DNA of 64,000 nt from Astrocystis sublimbata (taxonomy: Eukaryota; Ascomycota; Sordariomycetes; Xylariales; Xylariaceae): positions 310,001 through 374,000 of the forward strand of contig JAJNNY010000013.1 of NCBI GenBank assembly GCA_022453515.1, given 5' to 3'. How positions within the stretch are numbered: position 1 is the stretch's first letter; every line of letters begins with the position of its first letter. The position numbers and the translations under genes are program-made. This document shows positions 1 through 12,800 of this stretch, one piece after another. Under the pieces are notes generated by a model. That model worked only from the letters and a program-made list of their open reading frames with translations. It was not told the DNA's origin and searched no databases.

Positions 1-1497
1 TGCATCTCCCTAACTTGCATCAACTCATGAAGGAGCAGCATGCATTTGTTCGTTCTTTCATCTCAAGCGGAGCCGACCTTGAAGGGAACTACCCCTCTAA
101 GCTGCCAATATCTCCTCAAATCAATTGTAACTCATTCTAGGGCTAGTGCGAGGGAATCCCGTCCCGCAAAGGAGTTGATGCTCTTTACCTAATCTTGGGG
201 TTGGCAGTCCCGCCATCCCCCTACCCAGGTAGTGTTGCATTACCTCCCGTCTGGTTCGTAATCAAGGACAGCCTCTTCTCGCCCATTACTTGCAGGAATA
301 CTAATCAAGGTCTGTTCTGATTAAGTATGGATGGGTAAGTCAGCAACAATAATCAAAGAGCTAAAATTAGCACTGCTTAACAACCTGGTACTATTTGTCG
401 GGACATCTAAAGGCTACTTAGATACTATATGATACCCCTCCATTTGAAGACCGATTATCAATCAACAACTTGTATATAATGTTCACTGCACACTGTCAGC
501 TGCCTCGGCTGTGGTGAACGGTAATGCCTGTGATGTTGTGCTTGATGCGGGCATGGTCCGCAGATCAAGGGCGATCTGGGAACTCCATCTAGTAGGTGGA
601 AAGAATATATTGAGGGTTTGTTGGGGTTGCGACGTCGACTCCGTTTGGAGAAAGGCGACCAAACCGACCATCTGACAGGGCGTTTGGCTAATTACTGTTA
701 CTTCGGCGGTAGTGCTGGTAGTCTAATGCTTATGAGACCCCTGACCGAGCTTTGGATAGATCTTGCTGGGGGGTTAATCAATTGAATCGGCCAATGATAA
801 CTGACATATTAATTTCGTGCTGGGAACACAACAGCAGGGTCTTTCATCATTGAGCTTGTCGAGATGCATCCATGCTACCTGAATATGCACCATGGTGCCG
901 AACTGAGATTCTGTTGTTTACTTGGAAGTACGTGGGTATGTACTCATGGCAAGACCTTGAATAGATGCAGTTAGGTAGGTACTTACCTAACCTAACGTCC
1001 TAAGTCAAGTTACCTAACCTATAGGTAAAGTGTAGGGGGGGTGCTATGCGAGCGGTAGGGCGCAGTTCTGGAGAGTCCTTGGCAAAGGTCATTTAGTGGA
1101 TAAGTGCCTGCCTTAGGTAGTAGGTACGGTTCGGACCCTACTAGCGCTATATGGCTTCCGCGGCTTGGCTCTTCTAGGCTTCTCCAGGACCGGCAGACAG
1201 CAGACACTGTCACACGTGGAAACCACCTTGGGCATCTAACGTCATGGTTGACGATGTAGGATCTTCAACACCTATTGTTGCTTTAAGCCGGCCCTTCGCT
1301 GCTTCCGCTCGGTTGGTTAAAGCCTAGCTAAACCAGCCGAATCCAACCAGATACGCGAGACCGTACCTAAAATAGCTCAAGAGGGGAACCTGGCCCGGCT
1401 TGGACCCCTTTCCCGATTCTCTATTGCTGCCAATATCCACGGAACGCCCGTCATCGGTACCGCTTACTTCGTTTTTTTGCGCTTGAATCAGCAGCGC
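1..1497. other. intergenic, left edge
   Basis: No convincing gene. Open frames are under 70 codons and show no recognisable motif or splice pattern. Runs of TAGGTA/TACCTA lie around 970-1030. The last few hundred bases are presumably promoter and 5' leader of the zinc-finger gene; no clear TATA box was identified. Confidence 0.6.
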
Positions 1498-4053
1498 ATG
1501 ATGCTGTACTCACCGGGGACCCATACCACCGCCACGAAAGCTTCAAAGCCGAGGCGTGCGCCCAAGCAGCTCAAGAGATGCTCTGAATGCGGAGTGTGTT
1601 TCTCCAAAACAGAGCATTTAGCCCGTCACATCAGGAGCCATACCAAAGAAAAACCCTTCTCATGTCGTGAATGCGGAAAGTCTTATAGTCGACAGTCAGT
1701 TCCATCTCTCCGATCTGCACTCGCTTCAACAACTAACATCGACCAGAGACTCCCTCCTTCGTCATTCGCGCGCTCATGCTCATAGTAAGCCAGACAGGTC
1801 ACCGAGGAGTGCAACGCCGTCGTCTTCTCCTCAATTCTCACTGGCGGGAGAGAGCACCCAAACTGATGTCGTCCCGAGGGGTGACCATGTTCTTCATAGC
1901 GAATATGATGCAGAGTCGCGGCATAGCCTGTCGTCTTCGGGGTACTCTCATCCATCGACGGGATCGACTACGACCGGCTGGGTTGCCCAAAACGAAAGAC
2001 CTACTCAAACATTAACTGACGGTTCTCTACATCACCCTGTTCTCCAATCCGATGTCGGTCCCTCCTCGACCGAACAGTACGTTGGAGCTGTATTTCCCGG
2101 CGTGCCGGCCAACATTCTCAACACGCCTACGGATCTCGAGTTGTTGGATATCGGTCTAAATGCCCATGAACCGGCCTGGCTACTGGGAAGCGACTTTGAT
2201 ATAAATGCTTTGGATTTCCCAATAACTACTGCAATATCCGAGTGGGGCCAACCAAGCCATGAAAGTCTCCCTCCTCATCAGGAAGCCTACGATGTTTCTC
2301 ATGCGTTAGGTCGTGGCAAGGGGCACATGCCACTCTCTGACTTGGCGCCAGCGGTGCAATACAATTGGTATGCAACGTTGACCCGTGATGTGGTTTGCTA
2401 CGACTCTCCTGAGCAGCTTCAAGGAAAAGACCACATAGATGAAGCCTACAGGGAAGGCCTCAGGTACAAACTGCAGCCATGCCCTAGCAATACAGCGCTG
2501 CCCTCTGCAGACTTCCTGGTAGGCATTCAAGCTTCATTGTTTTTATGTCTCTATCCAAATTGCAGCTGAGACGCATCTAACGAAAAAACCAGAACCTTTG
2601 CATTAAACTTTACTTTGTGCGATTCAACCCAGTGTTTCCGATCGTGCATGCACCGTCCTTCCGCCCTTCATCAGAAAATGCCATCCTACTCCTATCTGTG
2701 TGCTCTGTCGGTGCCCTTTTCATGGGTTCGGCAACCGCTGCTGCACAAGGCAGAAAGATCTTCCAGACGCTTAACAAAGCAAACCTATCTTCGGTATGCT
2801 GCCATCCTGCCATCGTTCCGCTCTCATTTTTTTTCCATTTCGGGGGTCAATACTAAGACTCAATCCAGTGGGACACCTATATTCGTCGGGACGCTAGAGA
2901 ATGGCGTTCGCTCGTCCAAGCGTCGATCATTGGACAGACATTTGGAATGCTCTCCGGTCAACCAGATAACGTGTGCATGACAGAAAGCTTTCATGGTACA
3001 GTCATCGCTTGGGCCCGTCAAGGGGGTTTCTTCAAGATCAAAAGTGTCCCACTCCCGAGCACTGACGAATCAGATATGAGCAAAGAAGATATATGGCGAC
3101 GATGGGTGGATGCCGAGGAATCAGTCCGTCTAGTTCTAGCGCTTTATGTTCATGATTCGGAATTTGCAACCACCTTTCATCACGAACCACTTCTCAGACA
3201 CACCCTCGAAAAATTACCTGTCTGTAACTCAGACGAACTCTTCTTCGCGCCATCTGCGGTTGATTGGTATAACCTTGTGGAAAAAGAGCGGGCCATGAAC
3301 TCTGAGACCGCACAAGTTCACACAGTCAACTCAATGGCAGTGCCATCTTTTATAAGCACGCGAAAAGCACAAATGTTTGCGTATGCTTCGCTTGCGGGTA
3401 TAGTAGCCTCGATCCAAGAAAGGCGGTCCTCCTTCCTCGACGAATCATCAAAGCAGCAATTTCGACACATCCTCCTCTCGTGGCACAATGAGCATTATAG
3501 ATACCTCCAGAAACCCAAGAAAAACCACATCAATCTCTTGATCTTCTGGCACGCGGCATTTATGAGCCTTTATACCGACTTTGACCTCCTAGAGCGCTCT
3601 ATCGGTCGTGACGGCAGGCAAGCGGCCCAAGAAGCCCGAGAAGACGTCAACAGATGGGCCATCTCCATGGAGGCCCGACGCAGCGTGCTGCACGCCCTGC
3701 TTCTGCTGAAGCAACTAGAGATGTTGCCAATCGGGCTCGAACCGGCCATCCACGTGCCTAAAGCTGTCTTCTACTCGGGCATGGTGGTATATAGTTACAT
3801 CAAGTTCAAGCCACTGATCGACTCGTATGCACCTTCACACGACGAGGTGGACATACCCGAACTTCAGGTGTCTGGCTCGACCGGTACTATGAACATGAAC
3901 AGTGACAAAGCGTCAACAACCATCTTCTCACCAGTGGAGCCCAGCATCCTGTGCAATGCGATCGACCTTCTCCGGCGCATTGGTCATTGGGAGATATCAC
4001 GCAAATTTGCCTCCATCTTGCAGATTCTGCTCGACGATTTGACCAACGCCTAG
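1498..4053 (+). CDS. C2H2 zinc-finger transcription factor with Fungal_trans domain
   Basis: Sequence-specific regulator of RNA polymerase II transcription, acting in the nucleus. Four exons: 1498-1694, 1747-2518, 2593-2793 and 2869-4053, giving 784 residues. All three introns (52, 74 and 75 nt) have GT-AG ends and branch points (actaac, ctaac, tactaa). Two C2H2 fingers lie at residues 28-48 and 56-76, joined by a TKEKPF linker; intron 1 splits finger 2, and splicing restores its C-x2-C-x12-H-x3-H pattern. Residues 80-320 are Ser/Pro-rich and likely disordered. From residue 324 the protein reads [20 protein letters not shown], a typical start of the Fungal_trans (PF04082) domain, followed by [15 protein letters not shown] 1498 and 1501 are adjacent in frame; the first is chosen. 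The next gene downstream is an extradiol dioxygenase on the same strand, so local pathway control is plausible but unproven. Confidence 0.88.
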
Positions 4054-4920
4054 TGTTCGAATGACTCAACTCCCATTCGGCGCCCGGAACCTCTCCTTCC
4101 TGGGGCGAGAGAAGAGTGCTCGCCAAGATGCACGGACGTAACCCTCTTTCATGATGTGACTGTATGTTTCAATTCTCATATGTCCATCGTCGAGACGCCA
4201 AGAATTCCGGATCAATATAGGTCACAACGTCCTCGGTAGCCGTTGTTTCTCTTACTTTGACATTCCCAAGGGTTCGCCTTATGATTGTGAAGCTGTATCA
4301 GCGAGTAATCAAGCATCAACCCTCTTTCGTCTCATGCCAGTTTGACGGCAAAAGATTTCAACGATCTAAATAGTGGTCTACCCTTGAATCTTCACCGCCA
4401 TTCTGCTTGAGCACGACCTTTTGCAACGAAACCTCTATGCGCTCGTTATTCAGACGGAATGATAAACAGATGAAAAAAAGCGACAATTAACACTCAATGT
4501 CCAAACACGAAGAAAGCTGTTGCAAGCAACGCCCTTGCAGATGCGGGACGCTGGAATGGAGGGTGCATGTGGGACATTCCATCTTGCGGGACCGTGTCGA
4601 TTTGTGGGGGTCGGCGTCACCAGAGCATTGACTTGCGGGACAGTCAATACCACGCACGCGCCTTCATACTACCCCGTGGGATAACACAAAGGAGGGGCGG
4701 AAAGCTATCCCAGTCGCTGCGGGATTCGGACATGGGAGCAACACTTGGTATTTAACGTTAATTCGCAAGACGATAATGGCTATCGATGGAGTCTCCATTC
4801 TCCGGACTGGTGGAGTGAAATCAATCCAAACGCCCTCGATCTCATCGTGACCATCATACCCAGAATACGGTTCATCTAGATCTGTCGTTACCGTGGAGAC
4901 TTTATTGTGAGCGATACACC
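4054..4920. other. intergenic, regulator to dioxygenase
   Basis: 867 bases holding the 3' end of the zinc-finger gene and the promoter and leader of the dioxygenase gene. Only short open frames (at most about 120 codons, antisense) without recognisable motifs. No binding site is assigned. Confidence 0.5.
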
Positions 4921-6162
4921 ATGGCCACCCAGACGCGGAATGAAGGGGCTGCAGTCCCGGATCTGGTTGCTGTAGGCCACCAAAAGGAAGATGTGCAGAC
5001 CTGGAGGGCTCGCAACAACATCGATGTTGCAAATCAGATTAAGATGATCAAAATATCACATATGCGGTACCAGCACCCCGATCTAGAAGAGATCGGTCAA
5101 TTCCTAGCAGGTACGCAGTGTACTCTATTGCGCAACCGTACCACCGCCCGGCTAACCTTATCACTAGACTTCGGGATGACCGTCGCCAAAAAGACCGACA
5201 ACGAGGTATGGTTCCGAGGGTACGGTCCAGATCAATACACATGTAAGCGGCATCAACGATCTATAGTCAGCGATGGATCGCTCATGTAACCCCACAGATT
5301 ACGCGGTGAAGGGTCCCAAAAAGTTCCTGGGTGGGACATTTCTCGTCGAGTCGTACGGAGATCTCGAGCGCGCAGCAAAGCTACCGGGTAGCAGCGAAAT
5401 ACAAAAGCTGGACGATGCGCCCGGAGGAGGGTCCCTAGTGACGGCCTACGATCCCGAGGGGTTTCCCATAAACTTGATACACGGACAAGAGGAGCGCGAA
5501 CCGTCGGCTGACGAGCAGCCGAAGAAGCTCGAATATAACTTCGAGAACGAGAAGCCTCGTGTCCGCGAATTTCTTCGCTTCAAGCCGGGCCCGGCCGCCG
5601 TGCACAAGGTTCGTTCTACCGCGTCTGGGAGGACAGGCAAGCAAGAATGAAACTACTGACATTCGTACCTTCTACCTAGCTGGGTCATTACGGTCTTTGC
5701 GTCCAAGACTTCACCAGCGAGCTCGACTTCTACCTGAAGAACTTCAACCTCGTACCCACCGATTTCCTCTACGTCGACCAGCCCGACGGAACGAAGAAAG
5801 ACGTCGCCATATTCGCCCACATCGACCGCGGCGATGACTACGTTGACCACCACACCTTCTTCATGAGCACGAACAAGACCAGCCACGTGCACCACTGCTC
5901 GTTCGAAGTGCACGATTACGATACCCAGATGCTCGGACACCAGTGGCTCGCCAGCAAGGGGTACGAGCCGGTTTGGGGCGTCGGCCGACATATTCTCGGG
6001 TCGCAGATCTTCGATTATTGGTGGGATACCACGCACAATATGATTGAGCATTATATTGACGGCGATGTTGTGAACAACAAGACACCTATTGGGTACGGTC
6101 CAGCCGGCGACGAGTCGCTGGCGGTTTGGGGACCTGAAGTCCCGTCGTGGTTCCTTCATTAG
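4921..6162 (+). CDS. type I extradiol ring-cleavage dioxygenase (glyoxalase/VOC fold)
   Basis: Fe(II)-dependent enzyme expected to insert O2 next to a catecholic diol (meta cleavage) in the cytosol. Four exons: 4921-5110, 5168-5242, 5298-5608 and 5680-6162, giving 352 residues. The ATG sits in ACACCATGG, a strong context. Two VOC modules: the N-terminal one (about 40-180) includes ISHMRYQHPDL, GPKKFLGGTF and DPEGFPINLIHGQ; the C-terminal one starts at LGHYGLCV. Candidate metal ligands are His195, His263 or His264, and Glu315 (MIEHYIDGD). The 264-to-315 spacing of 51 matches the His214-Glu265 spacing of the catechol 2,3-dioxygenase XylE as I recall it. GRH (294-296) is also conserved. Intron 1 is 57 nt with no in-frame stop, so retention would only insert 19 residues. 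It is convergent with an FAH-family gene, consistent with a ring-cleavage pathway; the substrate is unknown. A non-oxygenase VOC enzyme is the main alternative. Confidence 0.85.
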
Positions 6163-6627
6163 TGCTGGGGATCGCTGGCCTGCCTATATATACCTATCAA
6201 TAGAAGCCCCGCGTGCTGGTCACCCTTCCAATAATGTTCTATCCGCATGAAATAGCTTCTAGAAATAGGCTTGGAATACCATAGGGGACTTTTCTAAATA
6301 TGACAATACAGTATTCTCAGTGAACTTACTCCTTCATGACCTCAATTCGTCGAACTCTATGCTACAGTGACTAGAGGTGTCGGTCTTGACGGTCGAGGGC
6401 CTAGCCAAGTTCAGCGTAGCTAATTTATCGACGGCATCTTTTTGGTCATCAGATAGTATCGAATATATCATGCTACCTACCTCTTCATATTGCCCTATAG
6501 TTTGGTCTACAATTGTTCCTCTCCTCCAAATGCTCGGGAAAATAGCCAAATATTTCATCCCTTAGACACCAACCTACAGCGTATCGCCCGTGCATATATC
6601 CTACCCACAAATACAACACTATACCCA
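6163..6627. other. convergent 3' intergenic region
   Basis: 465 bases between the convergent dioxygenase and FAH-family genes. It holds only 3' flanks; it is AT-rich with short, motif-free open frames. No separate gene is seen. Confidence 0.6.
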
Positions 6628-7811
6628 TCAATCCTCGTCATAGCGAACCTTGTTGACAAGTGTGCCGATGCCTTCAATCTCCACGCGGACGTCTCCGCCG
6701 TTCTCGAGCACCACCACCGGCTTCCTGAAGAAGCCGATCCCGGCGGGCGTGCCGGTCAAGATGATGGAGCCCGCCTCCAACGTGGTGCCCTGCGACAGGT
6801 ACGAGATCTGCTTGCGCAGGCTGAAGATCATGTCGCTCGTGTGGCCGTCCTGCACCACCTCGCCGTTGTATATCGTCTTGAGCGACAGCTTCTGCGGGTC
6901 GGGGATCGCGCTTGGGGCTACTAGGACCGGGCCTGGGATTTCATGTTAGCATTGGTTAACTTACTCTGAGAGAGAGAGAGAGAGAGTGAGTGAGAAACTA
7001 CGTACCAAGAGGGCAGCTCCCATCCAAGCCCTTGGCAAAGCACCACTGCGCCGTCAGCAGCTGCAGCTTGCGCGCCGACACGTCGTTCGAGGCCGTGTAG
7101 CCCAGGACGTAGTCCAGCGCCTCGTCCTCGGAGATGTCGCGCCCCGTCCGGCCGATCACGGCGCACAGCTCGCCCTCGTAGTCGCTCGTGCCGTCCTGCG
7201 CGACCTTCGGGATCGTCACGGCCGCGGGGTACGGGTCGGCTAGGGCCGTTCGGGGCTTCGTGAATAGGACGGGGGCTTCGGGGAGGGCGAAGCCTCCTTC
7301 CTGTTATTGTGCGTATATGCGTTAGACTTGGTCATCGACCACCTTATGGCTTGTTGTGGTGGTATCAAGGAGATGATGCTAAGGGGGTTGGGAACTACTA
7401 ACCTTCGCATGGTCCTTGTAGTTCAGGCCCAAACAGCGGATATAACTGCATTCGGCTGGCGAAATTGGTGATAGAAGCTGTTTGTCGCACTCGTTAGTAT
7501 TCCGCGCTTTTTACCAATCCCCCTCTCTCTCTTGTCGTTATGTTTCTGAGGGCCAACAATCGGCTTCTAGTAGCTTTGATTCCCACCTCGAGAGTCGAGA
7601 GAAAGAAAAAGAAACATACGCGCTCAACGGTGTACACGACACCAGTGATGATTTTCCCATCGAAGATCGACCCCCGAACCAGATACGCCTTTATCTCGAC
7701 GCCGTCAACCGAGTCCTTTCCGACATCGCGGCTTGTGTCGACGAGCTGGCCCAGGTGCGTCTGGTGGTCTTCCTTCGCAATGAAGCGGATGAGGTGCGTC
7801 CAGTTGCCCAT
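6628..7811 (-). CDS. fumarylacetoacetate hydrolase (FAH) family protein
   Basis: Cleaves or isomerises 2,4-dioxo or 2-hydroxy-dienoate acids; relatives are fumarylpyruvate hydrolase, the FAHD1 acylpyruvase and HpcE/G-type meta-pathway enzymes. Four exons on the minus strand: 7811-7620, 7477-7403, 7300-7006 and 6932-6628, giving 288 residues; introns are 142, 102 and 73 nt. Family landmarks: CLGLNYKDHAK, then SDYEGELCAVIG with Glu131 and Glu133, GYTASNDVSAR with Asp162, KGLDGSCPLGP, and ILTGTPAGIG near the end. The E-x-E and downstream Asp spacing (31 residues) fits the Mg2+/Mn2+ site of FAHD1-type enzymes. The first 64 residues correspond to the usual N-terminal domain. Intron 3 carries a GA dinucleotide run. 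Being convergent with an extradiol dioxygenase suggests the two act in sequence, but FAH-domain proteins are diverse and the substrate cannot be read from sequence. Confidence 0.9.
6968..6994. repeat. GA dinucleotide microsatellite
   Basis: A GA run followed by TGAG units, inside intron 3 of the FAH-family gene. On the coding (minus) strand it is a pyrimidine-rich CT tract upstream of the branch and acceptor region. Confidence 0.9.
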
Positions 7812-9241
7812 TTTTGCTCCTATTGTGATTTCCGTCCGTAGGTTTTCGTTGCTTCTAATTCTTCACGACGACCTCTTAATTTCTCTACAGATCAAATTAT
7901 TACGAGCTTGGCTACGAATACACAGAGTATTGCACGTATGTATTGTGCATTTCACCGACGTAGAAAGCTGCGGGGCCGTCCAAGCTCGGTCCCGCCGCAT
8001 TTCTACCCTCAATGATCTTGCGGGGCTGTGTGTGTGTGTGTGTTGCTTGCTGTATGTACGAAACAGATGCCCGTATCTGCGGTGTCTTGCATGATTGAGA
8101 ATTGCTTGGTAAGTGCTTTTTCTCCAACGCACTCCGACGTATCCGAATGCACGTGGCAATGTCTCGCAATGCATCATCTACGTTAACATTGGTCGGTCAT
8201 CTTGGTACGAGCTCCGTAGTGTATTGTATGTATATAGTAATCGCAAGTCAAGCCGCTTAGTCCTCGGATTATATAGTAGCTGGGTATCTACCTATTAAAG
8301 TGTGGAGTTGAAGAAGGTTGCTGTTCAACTCGAAGCTCATACACTGATTATCAATTGGAGTTGACCATCGTTAAAACCCCCTGTTCTTAGGGTCGCGACG
8401 CGCTAAAGTCCTACAACTCGATTTAAGGTTTTGATGAGACTCTGCAAACTTACCGACAACGGACCTACCGGAATAATGGCTCCGACGTCAGCCAATTTAT
8501 CTTGATCTGAGATCTTGTGCAGATTCAAGGTACGACATTCCGTTGGGGCAATATTTTACTTTGCTATGATGGAAAGTTTGGACCAGCCAATGAGCTACCA
8601 TGTCGGCGACCCCAGCTATCCATGCGAAGAACTCCGGTGGTACCTGCGCTTACATTGACCGGTCATGTCATCAATCTTACCACCATCGGATATATCTTAA
8701 GATCGGTGCCATATAGTCGGCTTCACATATAGGAGTTCTAGGAACGAATGGAATGGTTTGATACTAGCGGCTGCGGAAAGGGCCGTTCCCAAAGCCTGTT
8801 TATATGTTACAACGTACCAGATATAGTTCCTTGCTCAGATGTATGCAGTCATCACTCATCACGTTTTCGTCTGAACAATAATTGGCTGTAAGTGCTACTT
8901 ACCAGTCGCTCATTGGTGGATATCCCATCCCATCTCTCGAAAGTCTTCGAAAATAGGTACTAAGAACAGTCATGGCGTTGGTATAATGCAAGGAGTTGGA
9001 AGATGGACCGTCATTAAATATTATTTGGTAACTTTATATACGTCTTAAGCGTGTCAGTCATACCCCAGCGCGGGCTACAGCTTCAGCACCAGTCCATAGA
9101 TACATGTTCACCGAAGTCGTATCAGACACATCCAAATCGTATGAGCTTTCATCATCATCGTGAACGCAAGCTACAGCATTTTAATGCCAAGCTTGTTTGG
9201 CCATCCCGGGGGTATCATAGGTTGTGAAGGGATTGGGATGT
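7812..9241. other. intergenic, FAH gene to hydrophobin
   Basis: 1.4 kb holding the promoter of the FAH-family gene and the 3' flank of the hydrophobin. A TG dinucleotide run lies at 8027-8042. Open frames here overlap in several frames and show no domain or splice logic. No gene is supported. Confidence 0.55.
8027..8042. repeat. TG dinucleotide microsatellite
   Basis: Eight TG units in intergenic DNA upstream of the FAH-family gene. Confidence 0.9.
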
Positions 9242-9714
9242 TTAGACACCAGCAGGGGTCTCGCAGAGAAGAGCCTGGCCAGCCTATAGAAGAGTATCAG
9301 TGTCATGGTCTTTGTCGTCTGAGAGTCGATGTAGACTTACGATAGGTACGACACAGCAGCGGGCACGCTGGCCGCCGGTGGCGCAGATGTATCGGAACTC
9401 ATCGGCACTCTGGGGAATAGCAGGAGCTGTTTACGATATTAGTTCTCAACTTCCCACCCTGTAGAATCCCGGATGAGAATAGACTTACGGCTAGCACAGT
9501 TCAAGTCGGCAATGCCCAGGATGTCCGTAGCGCAGCACTGAGCAACGCTGTACAGACCATCGGGGCAGCTGTCGTAGCTGCCTGTCGGGTAAGGGTAGGG
9601 AGGCATGGTCGACGTAGGAGTAGCGCTGTAAGCGGCTCTGGGGACAGGCAGGTCGAGGGGGCTAGCCGCAACAGCGGTAGCGAAGATGGCAATGGCGATG
9701 GTGGAGAACTGCAT
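9242..9714 (-). CDS. class II hydrophobin
   Basis: Small secreted amphipathic protein that self-assembles at hydrophobic-hydrophilic interfaces and coats hyphae and spores. Three exons on the minus strand: 9714-9489, 9426-9341 and 9283-9242, giving 117 residues; introns are 62 and 57 nt. The N-terminus (MQFSTIAIAIFATAVAASPL) is a clear signal peptide, followed by a Pro/Thr/Tyr-rich spacer. The eight cysteines follow C-x9-CC-x11-C-x16-C-x8-CC-x10-C, exactly the class II spacing, ending in CETPAGV. The third exon encodes only 13 residues including the last cysteine, so an unspliced reading would miss it. A TATA-like element lies about 140 bp upstream on the coding strand. No neighbouring gene suggests a special role. 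Confidence 0.96.
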
Positions 9715-9848
9715 CTTGACCTTTTTCTGAGTTTTCTTTGGGTAGACTTGACGAGGGCGGAAAGAAACTCGAACAGCTGTGAACTGGAATTGTAAAATTG
9801 AAGCTGGGTGACTAGAACAGGTAGAGTTGAGGGGGCTTGAGTCGAGTA

Positions 9849-9857
9849 CTTATATTT
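9849..9857 (-). promoter_or_regulatory. TATA-like element of the hydrophobin gene
   Basis: The minus-strand reading AAATATAAG lies about 135-143 bases before the hydrophobin ATG, a plausible TATA position given a leader of about 100 nt. Assigned by sequence and position only. Confidence 0.45.
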
Positions 9858-12800
9858 GAAGGGCGGCAGGTTGAGCCATGCCCATGGCTATAACGATCAT
9901 CGCAAATAATCAGGTCTCCCTTGTTAGTGCCTCCTCGCGTGCAGCGACCAACTCGTCACATCCACCTCAACCGACGCGAGTCAAATAGCAAGGTATGTGT
10001 TAACGATGGTCACCGTCCTCGACTGTCGACATGCAGAATAGCCTCACCAGGAACGCATAAATGCCATACTGAAATAGGTAGTAGTGAACTTTCAACTAGG
10101 CAGGTTATCTTGCCGATCAGGCCGCGAAGTAGCCGAATGGGGCGTCTGATCGTCAATGATGATAGCCTCTATTTGCGCTCAAGATTTCTCCAATTTAGGC
10201 TTGCAGATATAAGCATGTGGTTGCACCAGGAACAGTTTTTCGGGTAGTCAAGAATGGAAGGGATCGTCCACACGTCAGCACTCGCAGCCTCTGTCTGGCC
10301 AAAAACGTTTGATGAGATACTACCACAAGCATTGGAAAATGTCGCATCCTTCGCTTCAGCTGCGAATCCTCAATTTGACAATGACTCTGAAGGAGAATGA
10401 CAAGCTGCCAATAGCTGAAAACCCCAACTTCCTCAGACCCTCCCAGGGTTGAAGGAACACCCCGGATACTGTGACGTCAAAGGCCTGCCACGCAATCTAC
10501 CTACCCTTGTTCAAGAATATGCATATTGAAAAAAAAAACACCGAGCAAGGTCAAGGGTAAGGATGCAGTCAGACATTTCCCGGACAGAACTCCGGAGTTT
10601 ACTTCAAGAACCTCGTTCAGTATCTATTCGTTTCCCAGACACTCTTCCTTAGGTTGTCTCCCATACGCCCAGCTCAAGCCAACAAGTTGTGCCCCTTGCA
10701 TGTATCTTGACTTCTTGTTGTATGGCACTTTCAATGTCATAACGTGTTCATAGAATTGCAACATGACAATTCACGCTCACGCTTGAACGAAAACTCTATT
10801 GCGTACCCTTGCCAAGTTGAAGTTTACTATGCTCCGAACATGGGTTGTATCGGAAATATTACAACTCAGAACTCTCAACTCCGCAATGCCCATACCGGCG
10901 GACAGCACATGCGCTAGGCCCTAACTAGCCACGGCATATAGCTATACTATCTTTCTTGGGTATCGCGTTCCTGGACTAAGAATCAGCTTAAGGCTTATAA
11001 GCTGACTCTAGCGTCGGTATGACGAACTGCGGCGACCAAAAGGGAGCTGTAGTTCAACCTAGCAGCTGGCTGGGAGATAAGAGGATGCCGGCTAATGTAA
11101 GTCCCGTTTGAACTCGTCACGCTTGTGGTTAGGCAGTAGTTAGGAACTGCAGTCTTGGGTCAGTTCTTCTTGGTGTTGGCGCGAACTGTGGATGGCGCGT
11201 CAGCGAACAAGACTTTCAGCCAGTTACGCCACCCCACTTGACACATCGTCTGCCCAATCGCGAACTTCGCATACTAAAGATAAGGTTCGCCCGGCTCTAC
11301 TGCTTGATTTGAATACTTGCCAGGATTCGGACGGGTAGATGCGCGACGATGTGCAGACCCATTGCCACGATACGAAGTTGGTGTAAGCTGGGGGACGGGG
11401 AGGAGGGCGTTGCTCGCTTCCGCTTGGCCGGTTCTCGCTCGGTGGAGATTAGGTTTACCTGTAGATTTCTTACGTAGCATATGGAAATGTAACATAAAGA
11501 GCAGAACCACCCGACTCGCTCAACTGCGTTGCTCGACTGTTGAGGGTAAGACATACAGGGGTATCAACACCAAGATCTGCACGACTATTGACCTTAGCGA
11601 GGTACAGCTGAGCGATAGCTCAGGAAACCGGTTGATCCCAACACCTGCATGTGCATGGCATTTCTATGCACAGAATTACCAGAACTTACGAGTATGGCAC
11701 GTTTAAAGATAGGAAAGAGGTAAACGAGCTTGACTCGAAGCTCATGTCGCATGTATAACTTGGCGCCGACGTCAAAAAGTTTACCAATGACACTAAAACA
11801 GCCGCCTCGCGGTTTTCGTTTAAATGTCAACGTCATGGTCAGGTGTGAAACCAATGAACGATGTCATATACAGCACCACCACGAGCCTCACCAGCTGTAC
11901 TTATTATTCCGCATCTTACTCCAACTACCTGATGTGGAAAGCTTGGTGGCGATTGGAATAGTCCTGGTAATATCGGTCGTACTTCTCGCTCGTTGCGTGA
12001 AGCCAATGCCCCAGCTAGTATACGTTCATGGAAGACTCGTGGGGCTCGTTTGCGATACATTGGAATTTTTTTCCATTTAGGATAGAAACTTGCTAGACTA
12101 GGAGCCGCTTTATGGGTTGCTGAACACTGGAAACGCAGATTTTCTCCTCGCAACCCCTCCTCCTCGGGGCGAGGACCGGTAGTTCGTGAAGGACGCTAAC
12201 ATAGCAGGCTAAGTCAAGTCCCATCATTGAGAATCTCAACATACTAGTCATGCTCGGTGCTGTCGTACAGTTGAGAATGTGACAGATCCCGGTTTTTCTG
12301 AATGCCATGAATCTATCACTTTACGGTTCAAAGAACTCTGAGTCTAAGTTGATGTGCAGATTCCATTACACCCAGGTGCCAGGAACAAGAGTAAGTGTCT
12401 GTGTAGATCTTGGGACTATTTGCTAGATCGCCGATTCCACTGAACGCTAAAATCCTCCCGCACGCGCATAAGTAAATGACCGGGCACTCGAACTCACCTT
12501 GTCGTGTATACGGAGTATTGACAGTTGGGGGACACATGCAAGGCTCGCTGATCATAATGTCGCCCGCTAATTGGTGCAGGAGAAAGCGTGCATTTTGCTA
12601 TTGTTGACAACTGATTTCTACTAAATAAACTCAAAACAGTACACAACGTACGCCTCGTCTGTCCCATGACGTTATCACCGAATAGAAAATGCGTCTTGGG
12701 GAGACTGGACTACGACAAAGCCTTTCGTGAGTGAGGGATATGCGAGTAGTCCCAATACGCTCCTGCCGGCTGATGGCCTCACTCAAAACACTGGTACATA

